DNA of 64,000 nucleotides from Roseiarcus sp963737365 (GTDB taxonomy: Bacteria; Pseudomonadota; Alphaproteobacteria; Rhizobiales; Beijerinckiaceae): the NCBI GenBank assembly GCA_963737365.1, contig CAVTSD010000001.1:1240001-1304000 (forward strand), read 5' to 3'. The notes under the pieces were generated by a model. It searched no databases. It was not told where the DNA came from and saw nothing but the letters and a program-made list of their open reading frames with translations. A program made the translations under genes and the position numbers. How positions within the stretch are numbered: position 1 is the stretch's first letter; the number at the start of each line of letters is the position of its first letter. Positions 36,032 to 45,237 of this stretch are shown here, piece by piece.

Positions 36032-37249
36032 TCAGTTGATGACTTGGTTGACGGAAAGAAGCGCCGTCATCACCGAGACGATGAGCCCACCCACGATCGT
36101 ACTGATGACGATAATGGCGAGCGGACCGACAATGCCCATCATCCGGTCCATGCTTCGCTGCAATTTGGCCTCGTAGAAGTCAGCCACGCGCACCGCCAGC
36201 ATCGGCAATTGGCCGGAATCCTCGCCCAGGCGAAGAGTCCGCACCGCCATCGGCGGCAGCGCCTTGGTCGCAGTCAGGGCGTCGGACAGTTTGCCGCCGC
36301 GACGCACTCCGTCGACCACATCCGACCACAGCCCCATCCCACCGGTGGCCGCCATGATATCGACGAGAATGCGGAGGCTCGCGGTTAGGGAAACCCCGCT
36401 CGAGAGCAACAAGCCGAGATTGCGGCAGAACAGCCCGGTCCGATGATATTCAAACGCTGGCCGAATAATCGGCAGCGACGAAATAAACCGCACCAATGCG
36501 CTGCGTGTCTTCGCGCGCCGCAACACCAGCCAGACCGTCACAATCATAATCAGAACGCCCGCCATCAGCGCCTGGGCGTTCGTTCGCATGAAGTCGGAAA
36601 GGCCGAGAAACGTGACAAGCACCGGGTCGAGTTTGGCGTTGAAGTCACGAAAGACGTTGGCGAATTGCGGAAGCACGAAGCCAAGAAAGAAAATCATAAC
36701 GCCGCCGGCCGCAAACAAGAGAAACGCAGGATATCGAAGCGCATCGCTGAGCCGGCGGCGAAGGGCTTCGCTGCGCTGACGCTCCGAACTCAAGGCATCG
36801 AGGATCGAGACCAGCGTGCCCGACGCCTCCCCGACTTTGGCCAATGCGACGTAGATCGGCGGGAAAACGTCAGTGTGGTCAGCAAGCGCCTCCCCGAAAC
36901 TTTGTCCCGACAGGATCGATCCCGCGATCGCGGCAATCGTCCCTCGCATCCGCCCAGTGTCGGCGTCGGTTGCGAACAGCTCCAAAGCGTCGTTGATGCG
37001 GGCTCCGGTGCGCAGCAACAACGCCAGATCTCCAGTGAAGATCGTCACGTCTTCCGGGCGTGGGCGCGACCTAAACGTGAAGCGACCCTTGCGTTGGGCG
37101 CGCGCCGCGACGCGCTCGGTGACGGCCTCTATCGGGATAAGCCCGAGATACGCGACACGATGGGCGACTTCCGTCGCGCTCGGCGCTTCGAGGTCGCCGC
37201 TGACGACTTCGCCAGCCACAGTCAAAGCGCGATAGTGAAATGTCGGCAT
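36032..37249 (-). CDS. gspF: Type II secretion inner-membrane platform protein
   Basis: A 405-residue protein of the GspF/PilC family. It starts MPTFHYRALTVAGEVVSGDL. The two repeated four-helix domains are FTGDLALLLRTGARINDAL and CRNLGLLLSSGVSLTASLRI. Each is followed by a transmembrane region (AAGGVMIFFLGFVLPQFANV; IIVISTIVGGLIVSVMTALL). It couples the GspE ATPase to pseudopilus assembly. It lies between gspE and gspD with very short gaps. Confidence 0.95.
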   Translation of the reverse strand: MPTFHYRALTVAGEVVSGDLEAPSATEVAHRVAYLGLIPIEAVTERVAARAQRKGRFTFRSRPRPEDVTIFTGDLALLLRTGARINDALELFATDADTGRMRGTIAAIAGSILSGQSFGEALADHTDVFPPIYVALAKVGEASGTLVSILDALSSERQRSEALRRRLSDALRYPAFLLFAAGGVMIFFLGFVLPQFANVFRDFNAKLDPVLVTFLGLSDFMRTNAQALMAGVLIMIVTVWLVLRRAKTRSALVRFISSLPIIRPAFEYHRTGLFCRNLGLLLSSGVSLTASLRILVDIMAATGGMGLWSDVVDGVRRGGKLSDALTATKALPPMAVRTLRLGEDSGQLPMLAVRVADFYEAKLQRSMDRMMGIVGPLAIIVISTIVGGLIVSVMTALLSVNQVIN

Positions 37250-37253
37250 TTGC

Positions 37254-38969
37254 TCACCTGACCATGACGACGCGCAGGACTTCCGAGATCGAGGTGACTC
37301 CGGCCCGGCATTTTGATACGGCGTCCGCCATCATTGAGGTCATGCCGGACCGCACGGCCGCTTCGTCGAGCCGATGGGAGTCGGCGCCGTGCGCGAGGAG
37401 GTCGCGCACCTCGTTCGTGACTTCCAAAGCCTCAAAAATTCCGATGCGGCCACGATAGCCGACCCCGCCGCATCGCTCGCAACCCTTCGGCTCGCAGATG
37501 ATGTCACCTGTGCCGAACCCGCACAATTGATAGCGCGGATCCGCAGCGAGGTCGGCGGTGGCGAGCTGTCGCTGCGTCTTGCAGCGATCGCACAGTAGGC
37601 GCACCAGCCGTTGAGCAAAAACTGAACGCAACGTCGATTTGAGCATGAAGCTTTCGACGCCCAGATCAATCAATCGCGGCACTGCGGCGACCGCCGTTTC
37701 AGTATGAAGCGTGGTGAGAACCAGATGACCCGTCAGAGCGGCGTGGATCGCAATATTTGCGGTCTCGATGTCTCTGACTTCGCCAATCATGATGACGTCG
37801 GGATCGAGCCGCACGAAGGCGCGCATGGCGGCCGCGAAAGTCAGGCCGATTGATGGTTTGACCTGCGACTGGTTGATGCCCGGTATTTCGTATTCGATCG
37901 GATCCTCGATCGTGAGGATCTTGCGGAACGGCGTATTCAACGCCGACAACATCGTGGCGAGCGTTGTCGTCTTCCCGCTGCCGGTCGGGCCCGTGATGAC
38001 CACCATGCCGTGTGGAAGGTCTAGCGCGCGCCTCAACTTGCCTTCGTCACCGACCGAAAGACCGAGCTTGCTGATCTCCAGCAGGCCTCGATCACGCGGC
38101 AGCAGCCGTATGACGGCCGCCTCCCCGTGTTGCGTTGGCATCGTGGCCACCCGGATGTCGATATCGAGCCGGGCGACACGCATACGGGCGGCGCCGTCCT
38201 GCGGCAGCCGGCGCTCGGCGATGTTGAGGCCCGCCAAAATCTTGATGCGTGAGATCAATGCTTGGGGCATGACCTGCAGCGGCGCAGGAAGCGGCCGTAG
38301 CAAGCCGTCGACGCGCATCCGTACCGAGAGTCCATCGCGCATCGGTTCGATGTGGATGTCGCTTGCGCGCATATCCACCGCTTTCTCGATGAGGTCGTCG
38401 ACGGCGCGTACGACCGGCGCGCCGCTGGCGAGATCGCGGAGGCTGTCAACGCTCTCATCGGCGACCGAGACACCCACGGTAGGCGCTGCCTCTGAGCGAT
38501 CGTCGTCACCGAGGCGTTCATCGAACGCTGTCGCAATATCTTCGAACGAAACGACGGCGAGTTTGACGGGACAACCGAGTTCGATCTCCGCCGCGCGGCG
38601 CGCGGTTTCGTCGCCAGGATCGGCCATCGCCAAATGGAAGGAACCGTCCTCCTCGAAGGGAAAGATGGACGCTTCACGGAGAAAGCGGTGCGCGAACCTG
38701 CCGACAAGGGGTCGCGCGCTCATAAGTTGAGGCAGGGATGCGCGCGGCAGACTGTAGTGGGCCGCCGCCTCATTCGCGAGATCATGCGCCGAAATGTCGC
38801 TGATCTCCCATATTTGACGCAGGCTCATTCGCGAACGACCCATTCGGGCCTTGAGCTCTCGATGAGCATCGGAGGACAATGCGCGATTGCTCAGTAGAGC
38901 GCCCGCGAGCCTTTCGTTCTCGTCGATTTGGACGATCTCGCCAACGGAGGCGCCATGCGAAACGTTCAT
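37254..38969 (-). CDS. gspE: Type II secretion assembly ATPase
   Basis: A 571-residue ATPase of the GspE/PilB family. The N-terminal domain (NERLAGALLSNRALSSDAHR) contacts GspL. The core has DIHIEPMRDGLSVRMRVDG, Walker A VVITGPTGSGKTTTLATM, ILTIEDPIEYEIPGINQSQV, DVIMIGEVRDIETANIAIHA (Walker B) and LTTLHTETAVAAVPRL. A C-terminal zinc motif (LCDRC then CERCG) is present. It drives pseudopilus growth from the cytoplasm. Its start overlaps the preceding gene (ATGA). Confidence 0.95.
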   Translation of the reverse strand: MNVSHGASVGEIVQIDENERLAGALLSNRALSSDAHRELKARMGRSRMSLRQIWEISDISAHDLANEAAAHYSLPRASLPQLMSARPLVGRFAHRFLREASIFPFEEDGSFHLAMADPGDETARRAAEIELGCPVKLAVVSFEDIATAFDERLGDDDRSEAAPTVGVSVADESVDSLRDLASGAPVVRAVDDLIEKAVDMRASDIHIEPMRDGLSVRMRVDGLLRPLPAPLQVMPQALISRIKILAGLNIAERRLPQDGAARMRVARLDIDIRVATMPTQHGEAAVIRLLPRDRGLLEISKLGLSVGDEGKLRRALDLPHGMVVITGPTGSGKTTTLATMLSALNTPFRKILTIEDPIEYEIPGINQSQVKPSIGLTFAAAMRAFVRLDPDVIMIGEVRDIETANIAIHAALTGHLVLTTLHTETAVAAVPRLIDLGVESFMLKSTLRSVFAQRLVRLLCDRCKTQRQLATADLAADPRYQLCGFGTGDIICEPKGCERCGGVGYRGRIGIFEALEVTNEVRDLLAHGADSHRLDEAAVRSGMTSMMADAVSKCRAGVTSISEVLRVVMVR

Positions 38970-39478
38970 CGCATTCCGCCATTTATAACTGGCGCAGTCG
39001 ACGTAACGGCTGGCCGCGGAAGCTCCAGAGTCGAGAGCAACTCACCCTTCCTCAGAACAATTGATCGGGAGTTCACGCTTGATACTGTCCAACCGGAATT
39101 TGTCTTTCCCAGTTGCAGTTGCTTCGTCCGATTTGTCGCCGGGTCGAGCAGCACGGCCACACGTACGTCTGAACCGAGAATCGTTCCCTTGAGCACGAAC
39201 GGCGGGTGCTCGGGGCCAACGCCCTTGTCTTCGATAGGCGCTTTCGACACGGCGACGACGGGAGTGTTGGCGGGGAGCGGCCTTCGCGTCGCGCTGAACA
39301 GCGGACGATCGCGCGTCTCTGACAGCGCGCTCAATGGAATTGAGTAAAGAGGATTGTCGTCGACCGGGAAGGCATGTGACCGGGTAGCTGGCGGAATATT
39401 TTCGGTCGCGCTAGCAGCGGCTATCGGGGCAAAAACGAGAGCGAAGACGACCAGCCGTCTCACAACGCCCGCTCCCAC
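38966..39478 (-). CDS. GspC/GspN-like type II secretion protein
   Basis: A 170-residue protein with an N-terminal membrane segment or signal peptide (VRRLVVFALVFAPIAAASA). The body has ALSETRDRPLFSATRRPLP, typical of short alphaproteobacterial proteins annotated GspN or GspC. PPFVLKGTILGSDVRVAVLL and KGELLSTLELPR resemble a GspC homology-region beta domain. It probably links the inner-membrane platform with the secretin. No PDZ domain is present. It overlaps gspM by 19 bases and gspE by 4. Confidence 0.75.
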   Translation of the reverse strand: MGAGVVRRLVVFALVFAPIAAASATENIPPATRSHAFPVDDNPLYSIPLSALSETRDRPLFSATRRPLPANTPVVAVSKAPIEDKGVGPEHPPFVLKGTILGSDVRVAVLLDPATNRTKQLQLGKTNSGWTVSSVNSRSIVLRKGELLSTLELPRPAVTSTAPVINGGMR

Positions 39479-40023
39479 TGCCCGGAGACGCTCATCACCA
39501 CGCGCACGCGGCCTTCGCCAGCCGACCCACCCGCCTCCGGCGCTCGAATTTCGAACAAATCCACGAAAATCAGGGGCATTCCGGACTCGAGATCATAAAG
39601 GAGCGACTGGAGAGCGGGTTGCGTGATCTCGATCGTCGCGGCGACACTCAGGAATCCGCTTTTTGACTGAGATCCGTCCAGGTCGACCTGTGATGACAAC
39701 AGGACGCCGCGAACGTTGGCGACAGCTTGCTCAAACCGCTGTTGCAGTGCAGCCCCGGCGATGGTCACCGTCTGCCCCTCCAAGAACGGAGAAGTCGCAG
39801 ACTCGTTCTCCTCTGACGCGTTGCTGATTTGATTGGGTTTCGCGCGGCTGGCGAGTTGCAAGGCGCGCAAGCGCAAGAGACCCGCGTCTGCTTCCTCGGC
39901 CAAAAGGTCGGCGACCATGGTATACACGGCGCCAAGCAAGCCAAGCATGATCGCCAAATAAGCGATCGCCGAGAGCGCTTGTCTTCGGTTGGCGGGCATT
40001 GTGGGAAAAATCGCCGAAATCAT
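39460..40023 (-). CDS. gspM: Type II secretion protein GspM-like
   Basis: A 187-residue bitopic membrane protein: short cytoplasmic N-terminus, one transmembrane helix (AIAYLAIMLGLLGAVYTMVA), coiled-coil-like segment, and a ferredoxin-like periplasmic domain (VAATIEITQPALQSLLYDL, GRVRVVMSVSGQWERAL). It resembles the GspM-b type that partners GspL. The start overlaps the gspL stop. Confidence 0.82.
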   Translation of the reverse strand: MISAIFPTMPANRRQALSAIAYLAIMLGLLGAVYTMVADLLAEEADAGLLRLRALQLASRAKPNQISNASEENESATSPFLEGQTVTIAGAALQQRFEQAVANVRGVLLSSQVDLDGSQSKSGFLSVAATIEITQPALQSLLYDLESGMPLIFVDLFEIRAPEAGGSAGEGRVRVVMSVSGQWERAL

Positions 40024-41099
40024 CGCGCGGCCGAAGCGGTCGGCTCGACATGAGCTTCGAGGCGAAATCGACCGCCGTGTTCGTTAGGCGCGTTCGTCGT
40101 CGGTGCGGTGAAGCGCGCCCTTGTAAAGTGTCCCAACTCCTCGATCAGGCGAATGAGCCCCGGCGCGTTGTCCGCGAGGCCAGCGAGGTCCAGCCGCCCG
40201 TCCTCGATCCGCAACTCTGTCAGATAGGCGCTGTCGGGTAAGGTCTTCGAGAGCGCTTCGAGCACGAGAACGTCAGGCGGCGTGACGTGTTTCCTTTCGT
40301 TCAACGCGGCGAGAGCCTGCTCAGCCTGAGAGCCGACAACGCCGCCCAACGCGGCTCGTCGGGTCGCGATTTCACGCTGCAGCGATGCCACCTCGGATTG
40401 GAGATTGCCGCCAACAAAGATCACTGCAGCTGCGGCGATGCTCGTCGTGAAGCAAGCCAGCCCCAAGGCTCCGATCAGGATCCGTCGCCAGCGCCGCAAT
40501 CGAAGCTGCGACCCGCCGCGTTGCGAGAAGACGCAGATGCGACCCGCCGCGCCCTCGAGGCGCTCCGTTCGTGTTGACATGACGAGCGAACCGATCTGAT
40601 TCCGCGCCATTGCCTGCGCTAGGGCAGCGATCGTAGCGCGAGGCGTCGCGGCGACCGTCACCAGGATGCGCTTGTCGTCCAAGTTGGTTGGCGCGCTCCA
40701 ACCAAACGCCGCGTCGCTCGACCGCCAGGGCGTCAGGCGATCGATTTGCTCTCGCACCACGCCTTCGAGAAATTCCGAGGCGCGAAGCGGAAGCTCAAGC
40801 TCGCGGAAAATGAAACGCGAAGGCGATAAGACAACTTCGATTTGGCTTCCAGCTAGCAACGAGCGTAGTTTTTCGGGCGCCGAATCGACGAATTCGCCTT
40901 CCTCCATCCGCAACGGCAGACTGAGCGAAGTGATGCGGCCTCGTTTGTCAGTGCGCGTCGGTGCGAAACCGCCATCTGTCTGCTCGACGAGTTGAATCCG
41001 GCGCTCAGGGCGCAGAATGTCGGCGACGCGCAAAAAGCCCAAGGCGGTGTCGTCGATCCAGCGCGAAACCCAAGCCAGCAAAAGCTGCAGACAATTCAT
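40020..41099 (-). CDS. gspL: Type II secretion protein GspL-like (PilM/PilN-type)
   Basis: About 359 residues. The N-terminal cytoplasmic actin-like part carries EVVLSPSRFIFRELELPLRA and EGVVREQIDRLTPWRSSDAA. One transmembrane helix (ILIGALGLACFTTSIAAAAV) leads to a periplasmic PilN-like domain with ALSKTLPDSAYLTELRIEDG. It recruits GspE to the membrane. ATG 41099 is preferred over 41117: it has GGAGG about 10 bases upstream and overlaps the gspK stop, as in the rest of the operon. Confidence 0.85.
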   Translation of the reverse strand: MNCLQLLLAWVSRWIDDTALGFLRVADILRPERRIQLVEQTDGGFAPTRTDKRGRITSLSLPLRMEEGEFVDSAPEKLRSLLAGSQIEVVLSPSRFIFRELELPLRASEFLEGVVREQIDRLTPWRSSDAAFGWSAPTNLDDKRILVTVAATPRATIAALAQAMARNQIGSLVMSTRTERLEGAAGRICVFSQRGGSQLRLRRWRRILIGALGLACFTTSIAAAAVIFVGGNLQSEVASLQREIATRRAALGGVVGSQAEQALAALNERKHVTPPDVLVLEALSKTLPDSAYLTELRIEDGRLDLAGLADNAPGLIRLIEELGHFTRARFTAPTTNAPNEHGGRFRLEAHVEPTASAAR

Positions 41100-42061
41100 C
41101 CTGCCGCCTCCGCCCAAGGCAATCGCAAATCCATGGCGCCGCCGGCCCGTCGCATTGGGCCGTCGAAATCGTCTCGCCAGTAAAGGATATCGAAGGGCGA
41201 ACTCTTATCCTCGTTCAGCCGGAAGACCACCTCCGCCTGAACGCGTCGCCGGTTGCGTGTCTCGACGACGATGGACGCACGAATCGCGTCGTTCGGTTCG
41301 ACCGTCGCCATTTGGCCAGCTGGCCCGAGTCGCTCAATCAGAGCCTTTGCATCAGAGCTGCCCGCGCGCGCCTGCAATACATCTGCGAGCGCCTCTGGTG
41401 TGATGCCCGGGAGCGCGGCGAGCGCCTCGGGGGCCGCGTTGATGATATCCAGTTGCGGCTTTCCGCTATAGACGGTCACGAATGAGAACATTCGCTCGGC
41501 GATCGTCGGAGACAAGCCCATAACAAGGCTCAGCTCCAAAACGTCATTGAACGGCGAGCCGCGCGGCGAATAGGTCAATCCGGCTTGCTTGTAAGCCTCC
41601 GCTTCAGAATGGTCTGAGTTTGTCTCCGCCTTTTCTCGCCAGCCGATGACGCGGTCGGCATAACCATCGGCCGCGGATTTGCTCGCCCCGAGCGCAACGA
41701 ACAGACCTGTCAGCATCTCCTTTGGCGCCGCATTGATATCAATGCGCGCGGCCTCTGATCGGAACCGGACAGAAATCTTTGTCTGTCCGACTTCTGTCTC
41801 GAACGCTCCGTGGGTTGGTCGCTTAGACTTCGAGACGCTTAGTTCGCGATACGCGGCCAATTCGACTCCAGCGCGGATGGCCGCCTCTGCGAGAAGCCGG
41901 TCATCCGGAATGCGCGCAGTAACAGCGGAATTGGTTGCGTACGCCGAATAGATCGACGCGAGCGTCGCCAGCGCGGCCAGCAACCACAGGACGGCGACAA
42001 GAATGAAACCGGCTTCCGACCGAGCGCCAAGAGGTTCGCTTTTGTGTTGGGATCGAGTCAC
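41096..42061 (-). CDS. gspK: Type II secretion minor pseudopilin GspK
   Basis: A 321-residue protein with the prepilin leader SEAGFILVAVLWLLAALATL, where the Glu at +5 is absent, as is normal for GspK. RIDINAAPKEMLTGLFVALG and LDIINAAPEALAALPGITPE are the helix-hairpin-like GspK repeats. It caps the pseudopilus tip with GspI and GspJ. It overlaps its neighbours on both sides by 4 bases. Confidence 0.92.
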   Translation of the reverse strand: MTRSQHKSEPLGARSEAGFILVAVLWLLAALATLASIYSAYATNSAVTARIPDDRLLAEAAIRAGVELAAYRELSVSKSKRPTHGAFETEVGQTKISVRFRSEAARIDINAAPKEMLTGLFVALGASKSAADGYADRVIGWREKAETNSDHSEAEAYKQAGLTYSPRGSPFNDVLELSLVMGLSPTIAERMFSFVTVYSGKPQLDIINAAPEALAALPGITPEALADVLQARAGSSDAKALIERLGPAGQMATVEPNDAIRASIVVETRNRRRVQAEVVFRLNEDKSSPFDILYWRDDFDGPMRRAGGAMDLRLPWAEAAG

Positions 42062-42744
42062 GGTTGTTGAACCGCGATCGTCGAGGTCCCAGACGGTGGC
42101 GTATTAGGACCGATCTTCGGCTCATCCCGGGCGGCGGGCGCGGTCACCCGGATCGCGACCGCGGTCGACGCCGCGAGCATCCGTCCGCCGGCGTCGCGCG
42201 CACTTATGCGAATGGCGTCGGGCAGCCGCTTACGTCCCTCCCATGTGTCGCTCCAAATTCTGTCGGGTCCGGCGTAAGCGAAAGAAACCCGGACTGGCGC
42301 CCTGACGAGGACGACCGGATCCGCCAAGACCACCAGCGCTGCGCCAGCCAAGGAAGGGGTGAAACGCGCTTTAGCGCGCACCATCGCAAAACTCGGACCA
42401 TTCGGAACCTGCGAGATACGGACTGTCTCAAGACCCGATGGCGAATCTGGCCCGATCGCGGAACGCACGAAAGTCAGGGACGAGGGTGTACCATCGAACA
42501 GCGGCTCTTCGTCGCCGTTCAGGGAAACATATTCCGCGGCGGCCACGTCCGCAGCGATTCGATCGATCCCGAAGCTTAAGAGATCGGCGCGCTGCAGTTC
42601 AGCAAGGCCTCGTCCCCAATGCGGCAACCATTGACCGGAGACGGTGCCCAAGGCGCCTACGATGACCGCCATTACAGCGACTGCGGCCATGGCTTCAATC
42701 AGTGTGAAGCCAGCCTCAGAAGAGGGATCGTGCGACAGGGTCAT
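42058..42744 (-). CDS. gspJ: Type II secretion minor pseudopilin GspJ
   Basis: A 228-residue pseudopilin: leader ending SSEAG, then FTLIEAMAAVAVMAVIVGAL, the N-terminal methylation/assembly helix with Glu5. The remaining part (AELQRADLLSFGIDRIAADV and a long beta-rich body) fits GspJ by size and position between gspI and gspK. It overlaps both neighbours by 4 bases. Confidence 0.88.
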   Translation of the reverse strand: MTLSHDPSSEAGFTLIEAMAAVAVMAVIVGALGTVSGQWLPHWGRGLAELQRADLLSFGIDRIAADVAAAEYVSLNGDEEPLFDGTPSSLTFVRSAIGPDSPSGLETVRISQVPNGPSFAMVRAKARFTPSLAGAALVVLADPVVLVRAPVRVSFAYAGPDRIWSDTWEGRKRLPDAIRISARDAGGRMLAASTAVAIRVTAPAARDEPKIGPNTPPSGTSTIAVQQP

Positions 42745-43151
42745 TGAGCCGCTCGCTTGCGCAGGCGGACGGTGTCAATCTTGAATACTGATCCGTCGGG
42801 CGCGCGAACCTGCAGGGCGATGCGTTGCGGTCGCCAAACTACGCCGCCGATCGGAGTCGCAGGCCCACTGAACGGAGCCGCTTCGATCTGCCATTGATAA
42901 TCATCGACAGCGCCAGCGAGGGGACCGTCAGCAAGGTCTTCCGGGTCTGGCAAACCGGTCAGAATCTTTCGCGTGGCGCCCGTCAATGCGATGTGGCGAT
43001 CGACCGCAATGCCGGAGCGCAAGCTCGAGAACGAAAGCGAACCGATCGCCGCAATGCCGGTTGAAGCGACAGCAAGAGCCGCGAGCGCTTCAATTAACGT
43101 GAACCCCGCGGTTCCGATTGCGTTAAGTCTTGCTGAGCGGGACAATTTCAA
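42741..43151 (-). CDS. gspI: Type II secretion minor pseudopilin GspI
   Basis: A 136-residue pseudopilin. The leader ends IGTAG before FTLIEALAALAVASTGIAAI, with Glu5. ALTGATRKILTGLPDPEDL and the short beta domain fit GspI. Its first 29 bases overlap the end of gspH, and its stop overlaps gspJ. Confidence 0.88.
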   Translation of the reverse strand: MKLSRSARLNAIGTAGFTLIEALAALAVASTGIAAIGSLSFSSLRSGIAVDRHIALTGATRKILTGLPDPEDLADGPLAGAVDDYQWQIEAAPFSGPATPIGGVVWRPQRIALQVRAPDGSVFKIDTVRLRKRAAQ

Positions 43152-43575
43152 CGCCTCCGGTGAGCCAGTTCACTCGGATCTGAAAACCGGCGCCTTGACG
43201 TGCGATCGCAATGGTTCCGCCACACGAAGCACCGCTTGGAAAGAAATCGATCGTCGATCCCGCGGTTCGACCACCGCAATGTTCGGCCAGGATCGCATCC
43301 AGCGCGACATCAGGGGGCAGACGAACGACGCCCCCTCCACCGCCGGAACTGACGATCCGCGACGTCGAGCTTAGCGACGTGGAGACCGTTTCGCCGCGGC
43401 GGATCGCTGTATTTCGGTCCGTCTTCAGCACCGTCGCGACCTCAACCGCATATCCCGCAAGGCGTGATTGCGTCGTTCCTATCGGCATCGCCGGCAGCGC
43501 GATCGTTGCGAGAAGCGCGACAATGGCGAGCACGCATACCGCTTCGATCAACGTGAATCCGTTCTGCCTTTTCAT
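43123..43575 (-). CDS. gspH: Type II secretion minor pseudopilin GspH
   Basis: About 150 residues, starting MKRQNG before FTLIEAVCVLAIVALLATIA, the prepilin helix. GYAVEVATVLKTDRNTAIRR is the GspH-family second helix. The body is Gly/Ser-rich and has two Cys (EHCGG, ASCGG) that could form a disulfide. The frame is open back to 43677, but ATG 43575 gives the normal 6-residue leader. It starts 7 bases after gspG. Confidence 0.88.
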   Translation of the reverse strand: MKRQNGFTLIEAVCVLAIVALLATIALPAMPIGTTQSRLAGYAVEVATVLKTDRNTAIRRGETVSTSLSSTSRIVSSGGGGGVVRLPPDVALDAILAEHCGGRTAGSTIDFFPSGASCGGTIAIARQGAGFQIRVNWLTGGVEIVPLSKT

Positions 43576-43582
43576 GATCGAG

Positions 43583-44059
43583 CTACCGCTCGGAACTCGT
43601 GATTTGCGACGCTGATGATCCGCCGCCATCTGGACCGGAAGAACCAAAGGAGGCGATCTCGTAAGGGGCGTGATCACCAGGGACTTTGTAGAGATAGGGG
43701 TGACCCCAAGGATCCGTAGGCACAGCGTTGGTTTTGAGATACGGACCGTTCCAGGAGCTGGCCAAGGAGGGTCGTTGAACCAGCGCAGTCAGACCCTCGT
43801 TCGCCGCGGGGTAACGGCCATTGTCGAGATAGAAAAGATCAAGCGCGGCAGAGAGGCTTTCGATCTGAATCTTGGCCGCTTTGACCTTGGACTCGCTAAG
43901 ATAACTCAGAACGCGCGGCCCAACGAGAGCCATGATCAAGCCGATGATTGAAATGACGACCAGCATCTCCACCAGAGTGAAGCCAGCTTCGCGTTCCCCT
44001 GGATTCGGCTCTCGGGTCTCCCGCGTTCTACGTCTTGGCGCGAATATCAACGCTCTCAT
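43583..44059 (-). CDS. gspG: Type II secretion major pseudopilin
   Basis: A 158-residue major pseudopilin. A long basic leader (RALIFAPRRRTRETREP) ends GEREAG before FTLVEMLVVISIIGLIMALV. LDLFYLDNGRYPAANEGLTA and VPTDPWGHPYLYKVPGDHAP then EIASFGSSGPDGGG are the calcium-binding-loop signatures of GspG. It is the first gene of the gspG-H-I-J-K-L-M-C/N-E-F-D-O operon. The leader is longer than usual, so an internal start is possible. Confidence 0.95.
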   Translation of the reverse strand: MRALIFAPRRRTRETREPNPGEREAGFTLVEMLVVISIIGLIMALVGPRVLSYLSESKVKAAKIQIESLSAALDLFYLDNGRYPAANEGLTALVQRPSLASSWNGPYLKTNAVPTDPWGHPYLYKVPGDHAPYEIASFGSSGPDGGGSSASQITSSER

Positions 44060-44247
44060 CGATCTCGCCTTCGAATCTGTTACCTCGGCAAACTCGGCGA
44101 TCGAGTTTTGTGTGACCTGGCTGAATCAAACAGTCAGAACGCCGTTCTAGGGGGGAGAGTCCACGGAACTGCGTTCGAGACCGCCAATCGGCCCCGCATC
44201 CAAACGAGCCACGGACCGGTTGAAGAGCGAATTGCGGAAAGCAATCC

Positions 44248-45237
44248 TCAGCTTGTGATGACGCCGTTGAGCCCAGCTGGAAAAAACAAACCTTTCGTGG
44301 CGTTCTTTGCGCCGTAGACGATGTTCAAGACCTGCCGCGTCGTGCGATCGAACGCGATCGCGTTATTGCCCGGAGGATTGTTGGTCGGGAAGCCGCCGAG
44401 GAGTGAGCCGTTCAGACTGTTGCTACAATCGACGATCGACGGAGCAGCCGTTGTACCGACACCCCGGTCATCGACGTTGGGAGTGCCGGCGGTGCCGTCG
44501 AGGGTAGCGCGCAGGTTAGAGATCGCCGCCGTCTGGCTCGCGAATCCGCCAACGAAGAGAACGGTTCGAATGAGGCCCGCGTGATAGGCCTCGACCGCGA
44601 GAATGCCGGCGGCTTTGTCGAGATACGCCTTATTGAAGATCAGCGGCGCTGCGCCATGATAGGCTGTAACGCCGACATCTTCGAAGACATAACTGGCCAA
44701 CAGGAACTGAGTGTCATTGGCAAAACCGGTGAACCCGGCGCCAAGCCCTGCAGCGCTCGCAAGCGCTGGGAAGCTTTGAGTAAAATCGATCGTTGGGCGC
44801 GATATTGCCGGGGCGCCAGTCGCAGCGGCAAGGGCGGCGCGAAGGAACTGCACGTGTTTCTGTTCTTCAGCGGCGATTTCGTTCGCGTAGGCCTGATTGA
44901 TCGCCGAAGTGAAATTGACTTTTTGCCCTCCGGTAACCGGACCGGGATTGGGTCCAATGTCAGCGGGACTAAGCCCTTGGCCGGTCGCCGCCCGCAAGTA
45001 GAACTCCGCCTCGAGATATTCAAGATTGAGGGCAAACTCCAGAATTGCGACATCGAGGTTGGGCTGCTGCGACAGCACGTCGGTGGCGCTTAGCGCCGTC
45101 GCGCCAAAGGCCGCGCCGGCCGCCCCCAATCCGAGCCCGCGAAGAAAGGTTCGGCGACCCGATCTCGTTCTAGGATCGCCCAGGTCAGGCTGATCATGGA
45201 CACCCGCGCTTTCCAAGCCACTAATTTGATTCCCCAT
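44248..45237 (-). CDS. Tat-exported ferritin-like domain protein
   Basis: About 329 residues. The N-terminus has the twin-arginine signal RSGRRTFLRGLGLGAAGAA ending near ALSATDVLS. The following ferritin-like four-helix domain has EFALNLEYLEAEFYLRAATG, ANEIAAEEQKHVQFLRAALA and ILAVEAYHAGLIRTVLF, with Glu/His at carboxylate-bridged metal positions. Such proteins are related to desiccation-associated and other exported ferritin-like proteins; the function is not established. ATG 45237 has GGGAGAGG upstream. It sits immediately upstream of gspG on the same strand, so it is a candidate cargo of this secretion system. Confidence 0.82.
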   Translation of the reverse strand: MGNQISGLESAGVHDQPDLGDPRTRSGRRTFLRGLGLGAAGAAFGATALSATDVLSQQPNLDVAILEFALNLEYLEAEFYLRAATGQGLSPADIGPNPGPVTGGQKVNFTSAINQAYANEIAAEEQKHVQFLRAALAAATGAPAISRPTIDFTQSFPALASAAGLGAGFTGFANDTQFLLASYVFEDVGVTAYHGAAPLIFNKAYLDKAAGILAVEAYHAGLIRTVLFVGGFASQTAAISNLRATLDGTAGTPNVDDRGVGTTAAPSIVDCSNSLNGSLLGGFPTNNPPGNNAIAFDRTTRQVLNIVYGAKNATKGLFFPAGLNGVITS

